From contig CANRFZ010000002.1 of the NCBI GenBank assembly GCA_947630025.1, forward strand, positions 124,001 through 188,000: 64,000 bases of DNA, given 5' to 3'. This document shows positions 1 through 9,314 of this stretch, one piece after another (the stretch's first letter is position 1; each line of letters begins with the position of its first letter). Below the pieces are notes generated by a model that did no database searches, was not told where the DNA came from, and was given only the letters and a program-made list of their open reading frames with translations. The DNA is from an uncultured Lachnospiraceae bacterium. Its GTDB lineage: Bacteria; Bacillota; Clostridia; Lachnospirales; Lachnospiraceae. A program made the position numbers and the translations under genes.

Positions 1-1487
<1,487 letters not shown>

Positions 1488-1493
1488 TCTCCC

Positions 1494-1556
1494 GATAGCA
1501 CAACGGCAGCACTGCGCCTGTGCATACGACCGGTCTGGGAATCCCGGCTCAGCGCC
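1494..1556 (+). other. tRNA-like relic sequence
   Basis: Between carB and the convergent membrane-protein gene is a stretch with a D-arm-like start (GATAGCACAACGGCAG) and a T-arm-like 3' half (GAATCCCGGCT) in tRNA order and spacing. The end TCAGCGC can pair with GCGACTGA at 1480-1487 with one bulged base, as an acceptor stem would. The D stem and the anticodon stem do not pair properly and no CCA is encoded. It therefore reads as a degenerate tRNA-derived fragment or a chance resemblance, not a working tRNA. Confidence 0.22.
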
Positions 1557-2565
1557 GTCTGTCGCGCACCACGTTCCACACGACTACGGCCAGACTGACC
1601 AGCAGGAGGAAATAGAAATTGATGCCCCGCGTCACATATAGCGAGGGCATCAGATACCCGTCGGTAAAAATATCGGCAAAGATACTGCGGTACATCAGTT
1701 CCGTAATTCCCTGCGCGCCCGGCAGCGGCAGCATATCCACCGCGATATAGACGGACGCCTGCAGCAGCATGACCGTCAGCGCGTCGGCGCCTTCCAGCGG
1801 AAATCCGCAGTAGACGATCCACGCCAGCACGAACACGCTGCACCGCTGCACCACGGTAAAAAGGCATACGTGCAGCACTTTGCGCTTGTGGTCTATGAGG
1901 AACCGCACCGCGTCCTGATAGCCGCCCACAAACCGCACGATCCGCTCCGTCCGCTGCGCGGAGGGTTTGAGGATTCTGATTTTGACGAGGCATTTTTCCA
2001 GAGTCAGCAGGATGCTCCTGATAATGCCCGGCAGTAACATCACCGCCAGAAGCGCCAGCACCAGTACCGTGTTCAGCGAAAGCCCCAGCAGATACAACGG
2101 ATAGTACCCCCGCAGATGCCTTTTCAGCGGGCCGTGCCAGAATAGCAGCATGGCGATGCCGATCACGACCAGAACGAACTTATAGAGAAGCGCCACCGTC
2201 ATCAGCACCACAGAGGACTGAGACAGTCCGTTGTGGTGCTTGCGCATATAGTATAGCTGCATCGGCTGCCCGCCGGTGGCGGAGGGCGTGATGCCGGAAT
2301 AAAAAAAGCCGATAAACGAGTAGGAGATGCACTGCAGCAGGCTGCTGGCGCCGTGCAGGTCGCGCAGCAGATACCAGATCATGATGCCTTCCGCGCTGAC
2401 AAAAAATAGCGCGGTCACCACCGCCGCAACGAACGCCGCCGGAGACAGTTTATCCAGAGACGCCAGGATCTGCTCCAGATCCTGTCCGTGGAAAACGGTA
2501 TAAAAAGACAATCCCATCACAAGAAGAAAAAACAATATTTGTCCGCGCAGCTTTTTGTCCGCCAT
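1549..2565 (-). CDS. Lysylphosphatidylglycerol synthase TM-region / UPF0104 family membrane protein
   Basis: A 338-residue polytopic membrane protein with roughly eight hydrophobic segments and the family segment FFYSGITPSATGGQPMQ. This family (YbhN, the flippase-like half of MprF) is associated with lipid translocation or lipid-linked transport. The ORF track starts upstream, but the ATG at 2565 (MADKKLRG) is preceded at proper distance by AAGGGG, so I use that start. It is the last gene of a three-gene minus-strand operon with a GT2 glycosyltransferase and a permuted-papain-like protein, which suggests work on a glycosylated membrane lipid; that role is inference. The substrate is unknown. 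Confidence 0.8.
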   Translation of the reverse strand: MADKKLRGQILFFLLVMGLSFYTVFHGQDLEQILASLDKLSPAAFVAAVVTALFFVSAEGIMIWYLLRDLHGASSLLQCISYSFIGFFYSGITPSATGGQPMQLYYMRKHHNGLSQSSVVLMTVALLYKFVLVVIGIAMLLFWHGPLKRHLRGYYPLYLLGLSLNTVLVLALLAVMLLPGIIRSILLTLEKCLVKIRILKPSAQRTERIVRFVGGYQDAVRFLIDHKRKVLHVCLFTVVQRCSVFVLAWIVYCGFPLEGADALTVMLLQASVYIAVDMLPLPGAQGITELMYRSIFADIFTDGYLMPSLYVTRGINFYFLLLVSLAVVVWNVVRDRRR

Positions 2566-2594
2566 ACCATTACCCCTTTTTCTACATAGATATT

Positions 2595-3125
2595 TTAGCC
2601 CGCCCATACCAACTGTGCAAGACTTCCTTCAAAGATAATTTTTTTATCAGGGTACAGATAGAAGTCCCTAGGCGTAACGAGAGAAAAATGCTTCGGCGCG
2701 ATCTCGATCTGATTGGCGCTTAACACTGCCGCTATGTAGGAGGAACAGGTATAGTGCCTGTCCTGATAAAAAGGCACGCCCGCCACCAGAAACGGCAGCC
2801 CCAGCAGCGCATAGTGGGAGCGGAACCGCCTCCTGTAGTCCTGCCGCAGACGCGCCTGAATATTCTCTTTCTGTTCGACGCTGCACTCCAATTCGCATAC
2901 CATGTAGTCCGCCGTGGGAAAGGCGCGCAGGATTTCCCGCCGGTCTTCTTTTTCAAATCCCGCAAAAAACGGAATGTGCGGATTCCGCCTGCCGTAACTG
3001 TACGCCTCCCGCATCTGCGCATCCATGCCAATCACCACATGGACATATTTCTGCTTCAGATAGCGGCGGATCAGACAGGCGAACAGGCCCGGCGTGTCCA
3101 CCATCGCCAGATAGATATGTGCCAT
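2595..3125 (-). CDS. Permuted NlpC/P60 (YiiX/YaeF-like) papain-fold protein, putative
   Basis: A 176-residue soluble protein. A histidine near the N-terminus (H29 in YVHVVIGMD) and a cysteine near the C-terminus (C127 in HYTCSSYIAAVL) give the His-then-Cys order typical of circularly permuted papain-fold enzymes. Those enzymes cleave or transfer amide or thioester bonds, often on lipids or cell-wall material. The start is ATG 3125, with GAAAGGG about 8 bases upstream; the longer GTG start in the track would place the ribosome site inside the gene. It lies 15 bases after the GT2 gene and 29 before the flippase-like gene, so it is probably co-transcribed with both. The family call rests on motif order only. 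Confidence 0.5.
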   Translation of the reverse strand: MAHIYLAMVDTPGLFACLIRRYLKQKYVHVVIGMDAQMREAYSYGRRNPHIPFFAGFEKEDRREILRAFPTADYMVCELECSVEQKENIQARLRQDYRRRFRSHYALLGLPFLVAGVPFYQDRHYTCSSYIAAVLSANQIEIAPKHFSLVTPRDFYLYPDKKIIFEGSLAQLVWAG

Positions 3126-3140
3126 CGCTAACACCCTTTC

Positions 3141-4187
3141 CTACTGAAACTGATAAATCCTGCGCGCCGCGCGGTAGCCGCCGCGGGTGAGCATACCGCC
3201 CAGTCTGCCGGGCAGATAAGTCAGCCCGCTTAGGGTGGTGTACTTCAGACGGTAATAGAGCCTGCTGTCCTCCTCGCGGATGTTGTCCCAGAGACGTTTC
3301 CGCTTATCGTACGCCTCGTCCGAATCGATGAGCAGCAGATGAACGGACGAAATCGCCATCATGATGGAGATATTGCGGCGCATATATTCCGCCAGCTTGG
3401 GATAGCGCATCTGCACCTCGTCCAGATCGACGCATTTCCGCACGATCTCCGTCACCCTGATCTGCTGGTCGATACGGCTCATCATCACCTTTTCGTTGAC
3501 GGACTGGTCGGCCCGCCCGATATAGTAATGGTACAGGTCGATATCCATATAGTAGATGCTATGCACATAGGGCAGCGGCTTGTAGGCAAAAATATTGTCC
3601 ACATAGAACGTGTGCTCCGGCAGCACCACATCCGCCCGTCGCAGGAGCACCGTCCGAAAGAGCAGCGCGTGCATAATCAGATATTGCGACGCATGAAATC
3701 TGCCGATATCGTTCCAGCCGCACAGTTCCTCCGCCGGAAAGACATTACGATAGCGCACCGTATGGCGGGTGCCTTCGTCCAGATGGTCGTACAGATAGTT
3801 GCAGACAAACAGATCCGGCAGATCCGCCTCCGTCTCCCTGCCCGCCTTGTGCGGCCCGCACATCTTTTTGATGCGGTGCAGCAGCCGCATATACGCCTGC
3901 CTGTCCAGCCAGTCGTCCGAATCCACGACCTTGTAGTAGATGCCCCGCGCCAGCGTCAGCCCTCTGTTGACCGCCGCGCCGTGTCCGCCGTTCTCCTGAT
4001 GCACCGCCTGCACGATGCCGGGGTAGGAGCGCTCATACTCATCGGCGATCCAGCCCGTCCCGTCCGTGGAACCGTCGTCCACGATAATAATCTCCACATC
4101 CTCGCCTCCCGCCAGAAGCGAGTCGATGCAGCGCTCCATATAATCTTCCGAATTGTAACAGGGTACCGCAAAAGTAATGTATTTCAT
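3141..4187 (-). CDS. Family 2 glycosyltransferase
   Basis: A 348-residue protein with a classic GT2 (GT-A fold) N-terminal half: FAVPCYNSEDYMERCIDSLL, then the nucleotide-sugar binding segment EIIIVDDGSTDGT, the ENGGHGAAVNRG motif and a metal-binding DSDDW. The C-terminal half is helical and not assigned. Such enzymes move a sugar from a nucleotide donor to a lipid, protein or polysaccharide acceptor at the inner face of the membrane. The ATG at 4187 follows AAAAGGAG. It is the first gene of the operon with the papain-like and flippase-like genes. A structured repeat element (4210-4302) lies in its leader. The acceptor is unknown. Confidence 0.88.
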   Translation of the reverse strand: MKYITFAVPCYNSEDYMERCIDSLLAGGEDVEIIIVDDGSTDGTGWIADEYERSYPGIVQAVHQENGGHGAAVNRGLTLARGIYYKVVDSDDWLDRQAYMRLLHRIKKMCGPHKAGRETEADLPDLFVCNYLYDHLDEGTRHTVRYRNVFPAEELCGWNDIGRFHASQYLIMHALLFRTVLLRRADVVLPEHTFYVDNIFAYKPLPYVHSIYYMDIDLYHYYIGRADQSVNEKVMMSRIDQQIRVTEIVRKCVDLDEVQMRYPKLAEYMRRNISIMMAISSVHLLLIDSDEAYDKRKRLWDNIREEDSRLYYRLKYTTLSGLTYLPGRLGGMLTRGGYRAARRIYQFQ

Positions 4188-4209
4188 AAGATTCTCCTTT
4201 TATATCATA

Positions 4210-4302
4210 TCTCTGATGCCAGTAGCGTAAATCATACCGGGAGAATCCCACAGGGATTCTCTGGAAGTAGGCTGCCGAGCCTGCTTCTTTTATATCATAT
4301 AA
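4210..4302 (-). repeat. Structured intergenic repeat element, copy 1 (two hairpins)
   Basis: On the + strand the element contains TGCCAGTAGCGTAAATCA, a 9-bp-stem hairpin (GAGAATCCC, loop ACA, GGGATTCTC at 4241-4261), a second hairpin (AAGTAGGCT/AGCCTGCTT at 4265-4286) and an AT palindrome TTTTATATCATATAAAA. A second copy lies at 34796-34892. Both copies sit in the same orientation in the leader of a minus-strand gene. The sequence of the second hairpin differs between copies while its pairing is kept. Confidence 0.7.
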
Positions 4303-4350
4303 AACCCGCAAATTTCCTTCAGTATTGTTTAATTTTGTCTTAAAATGCGC

Positions 4351-6375
4351 CTACCACCGCACGATCCGGTAGTAAGTCTTTGCGGTCAGATTGTAGATCA
4401 GCACATACATCACCGCAAAAACCAGATAGCAGACGACCATGCAGCACAGGTACAGACCGGTATCCATCATGTTCAGCATCCTCAGAAGCTGCGAGACAAT
4501 CGGAAACGCCACCGTCGTATGCACGCCGGCCATGAGCAGCGGCAGGAAAAAGACCGTAAGCACCTGCGAATGGATGGCGCTCTTTACCTCCGCCTGCGTC
4601 ATGCCTACCTTCTGCATGATCACGAACCGCTCCCGATCCTCGTAGCCCTCGGAAATCTGCTTATAATAAATGATCAGCACGGTAGCCATGATAAACAAAA
4701 GGCCCAGAAACATCCCTAAGAAAAACAACCCGCCGTATAGCGACATAAACGACGCCCGCTGGCCCATCCGCATCTCCGCAAACCCCTGAAACGTTCCCGC
4801 GATGCCGTCCTTAATGCGGTTGGCAGCCTCGATTCTGTCCGCCTCGCTGCCCGACAGATCCAGCCCGAAGAAATGCGTGATCTCCACATTTTCCGCGCCC
4901 CACGCCTGCACCGTCGCCTGTATGATCTGCTCCCATTCCTCGTCGCGCACAATGACGAAATAGGTCGTGCTGATGTTGGATGCCAGATGGCCGTTTCCAA
5001 AAACGGAGCGCCGTTCTTCACGAACCGTATAGTTCCTGCCGCAGGCATGGACTGTCTGTTCTCCGTATCTGCCGCGGTTTACGCACACCAGCGCTTCATG
5101 GCTGCCCAGTTCTGTCGCGTCTTCCGGCGCAATCCGGTTGTAATCGGACAACGGCACAAAAGACAACTCCACAACATTGGCCAGATTTCCCATATATCCC
5201 GCAGATCCGTCATATACCAAATCTTCAATAGCATTTTCGTCCGTCAGGAAAGTGTCGCCGCACAGTATGGCTTCCACCAGCATATATCTGTACTCCATGC
5301 TGCCCGTCACCGTCATGCCGATTTCCCGACAGATGTCCTCCGCCTGCCTGTAAGCCGCCGCGTTAGTGTCGTCCTGCGGCGTCCGGTCCGTTCCGTAGAA
5401 ATCGATGTCGCAGGGGAACCGGTTATGAATGATCCCCTCCACGCCCACCATAAGCGACGTCGTGGTGGAGACCATCACCAGCACCATGGTGGACAGGATG
5501 CAGATATTGGCCAACCCTATGGCGTTCTGCTTCATCCGGTAGATCATGCCCGACACGCTGATAAAATGTCTGGCGCGGTAATAGTAGCGCTTGTTCCGGC
5601 GCAGCAGCTTCAGCACCGTGATACTTCCCGCCGTAAACAGCAGATAAGTGCCCAGAATCACCATCACCACCGCTGCAAAGAACAATACCAGCGCCGACAG
5701 CGGATTGGTCGTCGTAAGCGCGACATAGTACGCCCATCCGACCATCGCCGCGCCCAGCAGCGCCAGAAACCACTTGGCCTTGGGCTCTTTTTCGCCCACG
5801 CTGCCGCCCCGCAGCAGTTCGATCGGCTTGGAGATCCCCAGCGCCAGCACGTTTTTGACAAAAAGGAGCAGCAAAACAATGCCCGGCAGACAGAAGGCGG
5901 CCGCCACCGCTTTCGGCGAGACAAAAAATCCCAGCGTGATCTCCTCCGTTCCGATGATCTTTGCGCCCAGCAGATACATCGCCTTGTCCAGGGCCATGCC
6001 GCACACCAGACCGCAGACGCAGCAGACCGCCAGCACGATCAGCGTCTCGCCGAACAGTACGACGGCCAGATGCTTCTTTCCCATGCCGAGGATATTATAC
6101 AGGCCAAATTCTTTTTTGCGCTGCCGCATCAGAAAGTTATTCGTATAAAACAGAAAAATCAGTGCAAAGAGCTCGATAACATGACTTCCCAGCTCCAGAA
6201 TATAGGCGATATAGCCGCCGCCGTACATCTTGCTCATCGCCGGATTTAACGACAACGATTTCATCATATAGTACACCATGATCGTCACCATGCAGGTGAC
6301 CATATAGGGCAGATACAGCCTTTTGTTTTTCTTGATATTATCGACTGCCAGCCGCAGATAAAATCCTATTCTCAT
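4351..6375 (-). CDS. BceB-type ABC transporter permease (FtsX-like)
   Basis: A 674-residue membrane protein with the BceB/YxdM layout. One N-terminal helix (LPYMVTCMVTIMVYYMMK) is followed by a three-helix FtsX-like block, more helices, a large polar extracellular domain of about 230 residues (roughly 305-540) and three C-terminal helices. In this family the large loop senses peptide antibiotics such as bacitracin and signals to a partner BceS kinase, while the transporter frees the antibiotic's lipid target. It lies 12 bases after the BceA-like ATPase gene on the same strand and is the second gene of that pair. The specific antibiotic cannot be read from the sequence. Confidence 0.88.
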   Translation of the reverse strand: MRIGFYLRLAVDNIKKNKRLYLPYMVTCMVTIMVYYMMKSLSLNPAMSKMYGGGYIAYILELGSHVIELFALIFLFYTNNFLMRQRKKEFGLYNILGMGKKHLAVVLFGETLIVLAVCCVCGLVCGMALDKAMYLLGAKIIGTEEITLGFFVSPKAVAAAFCLPGIVLLLLFVKNVLALGISKPIELLRGGSVGEKEPKAKWFLALLGAAMVGWAYYVALTTTNPLSALVLFFAAVVMVILGTYLLFTAGSITVLKLLRRNKRYYYRARHFISVSGMIYRMKQNAIGLANICILSTMVLVMVSTTTSLMVGVEGIIHNRFPCDIDFYGTDRTPQDDTNAAAYRQAEDICREIGMTVTGSMEYRYMLVEAILCGDTFLTDENAIEDLVYDGSAGYMGNLANVVELSFVPLSDYNRIAPEDATELGSHEALVCVNRGRYGEQTVHACGRNYTVREERRSVFGNGHLASNISTTYFVIVRDEEWEQIIQATVQAWGAENVEITHFFGLDLSGSEADRIEAANRIKDGIAGTFQGFAEMRMGQRASFMSLYGGLFFLGMFLGLLFIMATVLIIYYKQISEGYEDRERFVIMQKVGMTQAEVKSAIHSQVLTVFFLPLLMAGVHTTVAFPIVSQLLRMLNMMDTGLYLCCMVVCYLVFAVMYVLIYNLTAKTYYRIVRW

Positions 6376-6387
6376 AGCGCAGCCCTC

Positions 6388-7155
6388 CTAATTCGTCCGG
6401 TCTTCGCGGAGCGCCAGAAGCGTCAGCGTATCGGAAATCTTCTGATACATCTGCTCCTTGGTATCGTTGCCCCGGTAGATCTGATGGAACACCTCGCCGT
6501 CCTTGATGAACAGTACGCGGCCCGCATGACTGGCCGCATTGACCGAATGAGTCACCATTACGATCGTCTGCCCGCCCCTGTTGATCTCGCCGAACACCCG
6601 CAGCAGACTGTCCGCGGAACGGGAATCCAGCGCCCCGGTGGGCTCGTCTGCCAATACCAGTCTGGGCTCTGTAATCAACGCTCTGGCCACCGCCGCCCGC
6701 TGCTTCTGCCCGCCGGACACCTCGTAGGGATATTTGCCCAGCAGCTCCTCGATCCCCAGCTTAGGAGCGATCTTTGCCAGCCGCTCGTTCATCTCCTTAA
6801 CGCTTCTGCCCGCCAGCACCAGCGGCAGGAAAATATTGTCCTGCAGCGTAAACGTGTCCAAAAGGTTAAAATCCTGAAAGACAAACCCCAGATTGTCCCG
6901 GCGGAAAGCCGCCATCTCGCTGTCCTTTACGGTGCTCAGATCCCTGCCGTCCAGTATGACGCTGCCCTCTGTCGGTTTGTCCAGCGCCGCCAAGATGTTG
7001 AGCAGCGTCGTTTTGCCCGAGCCGGACTCTCCCATAACCGCCACATATTCGCCCTGCTCCACCGAGAACGAGACGCTGGACAGCGCCTTGACCTGATTGC
7101 CGCCAAAGCGTGTGGTGTATATTTTTTTCAGACAGGATACTTCCAAAATTGCCAT
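6388..7155 (-). CDS. BceA-type ABC transporter ATP-binding protein
   Basis: A 255-residue ABC ATPase with Walker A GESGSGKTTLLN, Q-loop FVFQDFNLLD, signature VSGGQKQR, Walker B LVLADEPTGALD and a switch histidine in MVTHS. This is the MacB/LolD-type ATPase that powers FtsX-like permeases. It energises the adjacent BceB-like permease. The start at 7155 follows GGAGGTC. Upstream are a terminator for the kinase gene and a candidate regulator site, so the pair is probably induced by the neighbouring two-component system. Confidence 0.93.
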   Translation of the reverse strand: MAILEVSCLKKIYTTRFGGNQVKALSSVSFSVEQGEYVAVMGESGSGKTTLLNILAALDKPTEGSVILDGRDLSTVKDSEMAAFRRDNLGFVFQDFNLLDTFTLQDNIFLPLVLAGRSVKEMNERLAKIAPKLGIEELLGKYPYEVSGGQKQRAAVARALITEPRLVLADEPTGALDSRSADSLLRVFGEINRGGQTIVMVTHSVNAASHAGRVLFIKDGEVFHQIYRGNDTKEQMYQKISDTLTLLALREDRTN

Positions 7156-7192
7156 CGTTGTGACCTCCTAATCAGATTTGCCTTTATCATAC

Positions 7193-7240
7193 AAAAAGAC
7201 CGGGCCGCGCGACATCGAATCGTGTGACAGTCCGGTCTTG
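7193..7240 (-). terminator. Intrinsic terminator after the BceS-like kinase gene
   Basis: AAGACCGG and CCGGTCTT form an 8-bp stem. On the minus strand the 3' arm is followed by a short T run. It lies between the kinase stop and the ATPase gene, so it would end the regulator-kinase transcript. Confidence 0.6.
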
Positions 7241-7250
7241 TCATGTGACA
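7239..7250 (-). promoter_or_regulatory. Candidate response-regulator site upstream of the BceAB-like pair
   Basis: TGTCATGTGACA is an inverted repeat (TGTCA/TGACA) about 85-95 bases upstream of the ATPase start, and GTGTGACAG recurs just beside it at about 7222. Only a loose -10 (TATGAT) and no good -35 are seen downstream, which fits an activator-dependent promoter. Assignment to the adjacent BceR-like regulator is inference. Confidence 0.3.
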
Positions 7251-7274
7251 TTTCTGTAAGGTTTCCGCCCGACG

Positions 7275-8285
7275 CTAGTCCATGGCGACAGGCTCCCGGC
7301 GCAGATCCAGCGAGAAGCTGCTGCCCTCTCCCACCGTAGAGGACGCCCGGATGGTGATTCCCAGCTTGTCCGCCGTCCGCCGGCACAGATACAGGCCCAG
7401 CCCCGTGGCTTTCTTGTCCGCCCGGCCATGGTAGCCCGTAAAACCTTTGTCAAAAATGCGGGGAAGATCCTCCGGCGCAATCCCCATGCCCGTATCCGAC
7501 ACGGTCAACACCTGATCCTCCGATACGGCGATCGTCACCGTTCCGCCGCTCTGCGTGTATTTGACGGCGTTGGACAATAACTGCTCTATGATAAAAAGAA
7601 GCCATTTCTCGTCGGTCAGGACACTCACCTGCACCGGTTCATAGACCAGATGTATTCTCGTCTTGACGAACAACGGCGCATACTTGCGCACCGCCTGTCT
7701 GATGATCCCGTCCAGATCATATTCCTGAAATACAAAATCCGTCTGGTCACTGTCCAGTCTGATGTAGGACAACACCATCTCCACATACTGCTCGATACGA
7801 AACAACTCCGCCAGCAGCTCCCTGTTCTCCTGCGTGTCGTCGCTCTGCAGCGTCATGCGCATCGCCGCGATGGGCGTCTTGATCTGGTGCACCCAAGTGG
7901 AATAATAGTCCAGACTGTCCTGCCGCTGCCTGTTGTAATCCGTCTTTTCCGCCTGATAGATCTCGCCCAGCGCCCGTATCATCTGCCGGTAGTCCTCCTC
8001 CGCCAGCGTCCGCGCGGCGGGAAGCTCCTCATAGGTGATTCCGATATTGCAGAGCCGCTGCTGCCGCTCCCGGTGCGCCGCACAGAACCGCACATATTCG
8101 ATCCCCAGCACAATAAGCCCCACGAACGCGCACAACCCCAGCGCATAGCAGACCGCCTCCCGCTCCACGTTGTAGAGGAACAGGATGCTCCCGTCGATGG
8201 CCGCGAACAGGCCAAACGCCGCTATGACGCCCGCCTGCTGCCGGATAAACCGCAGCAGCAGAAACTCCCGCTTTTCCTTTTTCAT
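7275..8285 (-). CDS. BceS-type intramembrane-sensing histidine kinase
   Basis: A 336-residue kinase. Two N-terminal membrane helices are joined by an extremely short loop (no extracellular sensor domain), followed by the phospho-acceptor segment WVHQIKTPIAAMRM, N-box LLSNAVKYTQ, G1 box VSDTGMGIAPEDL and G2 box GLGLYL. This is the intramembrane-sensing layout in which the kinase takes its signal from a BceAB-type transporter, here encoded immediately downstream. Its start overlaps the regulator stop by 4 bases (ATGA), so the two are translationally coupled. A terminator follows it. Confidence 0.92.
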   Translation of the reverse strand: MKKEKREFLLLRFIRQQAGVIAAFGLFAAIDGSILFLYNVEREAVCYALGLCAFVGLIVLGIEYVRFCAAHRERQQRLCNIGITYEELPAARTLAEEDYRQMIRALGEIYQAEKTDYNRQRQDSLDYYSTWVHQIKTPIAAMRMTLQSDDTQENRELLAELFRIEQYVEMVLSYIRLDSDQTDFVFQEYDLDGIIRQAVRKYAPLFVKTRIHLVYEPVQVSVLTDEKWLLFIIEQLLSNAVKYTQSGGTVTIAVSEDQVLTVSDTGMGIAPEDLPRIFDKGFTGYHGRADKKATGLGLYLCRRTADKLGITIRASSTVGEGSSFSLDLRREPVAMD

Positions 8286-8953
8286 ATCATGTAGCCGCTC
8301 CCCACCTTCGTTGTGATAAAATCAGGCAGCCCTTGACTATCCAGCTTCCTGCGCAGACGGGTAATGTTGACCGTCAGCGTGTTCTCCTCCACATAAGAGT
8401 CCGTCTGCCAGAGCTTCGTCATCAGCGTATCTCTGCTGACGATCCGCCCCTTATTCTCCATCAGCGTCTGCAGGATGCGGAACTCATTCTTGGTCAGCTC
8501 GATCTGCCGTCCGTTATAATAGAGAGAAGCGTCGTTCAGATTCAGGACGGCCCCTCTGTGTTCCAGCACCGGGATTTTGCTCCCGCCCATGTCATAAGTG
8601 CGCCGCAGCACCGCCTGAATCTTGGCGATCATCACATCCGCGTCTACCGGCTTGGGGATAAAATCATCGCCGCCCATGTTCATCGCCATCACGATGTTCA
8701 TATTGTCCGACGCGGACGAGATAAAAATGACAGGAACGTCAGAAATCTTGCGTATCTCGCTGCACCAGTGGTAGCCGTTGTAAAAAGGCAGCATGATGTC
8801 CACCAGTACCATATGCGGATCGTATTCCACAAATGCGGGGATCACATTCCGAAAATCCTGTACCAGCCTCACCTCGTTGCCCCATGTCTCGATCTGCTTC
8901 TTCATGGCCGCCGCCAAAGAAACGTCATCCTCTATCATCAGGATCTTATACAT
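8282..8953 (-). CDS. BceR-type OmpR/PhoB-family response regulator
   Basis: A 223-residue regulator. The receiver domain has the acidic pocket IEDD, phospho-acceptor aspartate in MVLVDIMLPFYNG and the lysine in FIPKPVD. The C-terminal winged helix includes LTKNEFRILQTLMENKGRIVS and ENTLTVNITRLRRKLD. The ORF track begins 105 bases upstream, but ATG 8953 (MYKILMIEDD) has AGAGGAG at the right distance and is the natural receiver start. It is the first gene of the regulator-kinase pair and lies only 11 bases after the small FakA-C-like gene, so it may be co-transcribed with it. Confidence 0.93.
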   Translation of the reverse strand: MYKILMIEDDVSLAAAMKKQIETWGNEVRLVQDFRNVIPAFVEYDPHMVLVDIMLPFYNGYHWCSEIRKISDVPVIFISSASDNMNIVMAMNMGGDDFIPKPVDADVMIAKIQAVLRRTYDMGGSKIPVLEHRGAVLNLNDASLYYNGRQIELTKNEFRILQTLMENKGRIVSRDTLMTKLWQTDSYVEENTLTVNITRLRRKLDSQGLPDFITTKVGSGYMI

Positions 8954-8964
8954 ACGCGCTCCTC

Positions 8965-9216
8965 TTAGCCCTGCAGCCCTCTGGACTGTCTCTCCATGTC
9001 CTCCACGACAATATCGTAGATCTCTCCCAGCGACGCGCAGTACTCCAGCACCTTCCACGGCTCGTTAGTGTGGAAGTGAATCTTGATCAGCTCGTCGTCG
9101 CCCACCGCCAGCAGGCAGTCGCCCTTGAAATGCTCGGTGAAGTATTCGCTGACTGCGTCTTCATCCAGATCCTCTCCTTCGATCAATAACTGTGTGTCGT
9201 AACGAAATTCCAACAT
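8965..9216 (-). CDS. Small protein resembling the C-terminal (DegV-like) part of FakA/YloV
   Basis: An 83-residue acidic protein. FRYDTQLLIEGEDLDED and then LLAVGDDELIKIHFHTNEP match the motif order near the C-terminal region of FakA/YloV (DAK2-type fatty acid kinase), where an IEGE..D segment is followed by VGDDDLVKVHVHT. The kinase and DAK2 domains are absent, so this is a stand-alone domain. I chose ATG 9216 because GGAGG lies 8 bases upstream. It sits between a terminator and the response-regulator gene. Its function is unknown; a regulatory or lipid-carrier interaction would be speculation. Confidence 0.6.
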   Translation of the reverse strand: MLEFRYDTQLLIEGEDLDEDAVSEYFTEHFKGDCLLAVGDDELIKIHFHTNEPWKVLEYCASLGEIYDIVVEDMERQSRGLQG

Positions 9217-9242
9217 ATGCGGTTCCTCCGGTTCTTTTATCA

Positions 9243-9277
9243 TAAAGGCCCATGAGACGTCTTGCATCCCATGGGCC
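9243..9277 (-). terminator. Hairpin terminator downstream of the sugar permease gene
   Basis: GGCCCATG and CATGGGCC form a perfect 8-bp stem followed on the minus strand by TTTATG. It lies about 40 bases past the stop of the MmsB-like permease and would close that operon. The T run is short, so termination may be partial. Confidence 0.5.
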
Positions 9278-9314
9278 ATTATACCATAAAATGTTTTTTG
9301 CGAAAACGTTCCGC

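Noticed and set aside
4873-6249. 458-residue + strand ORF opposite the BceB-like gene
   Set aside because: Shadow frame; no domain seen and composition dominated by Gln/His/Arg.
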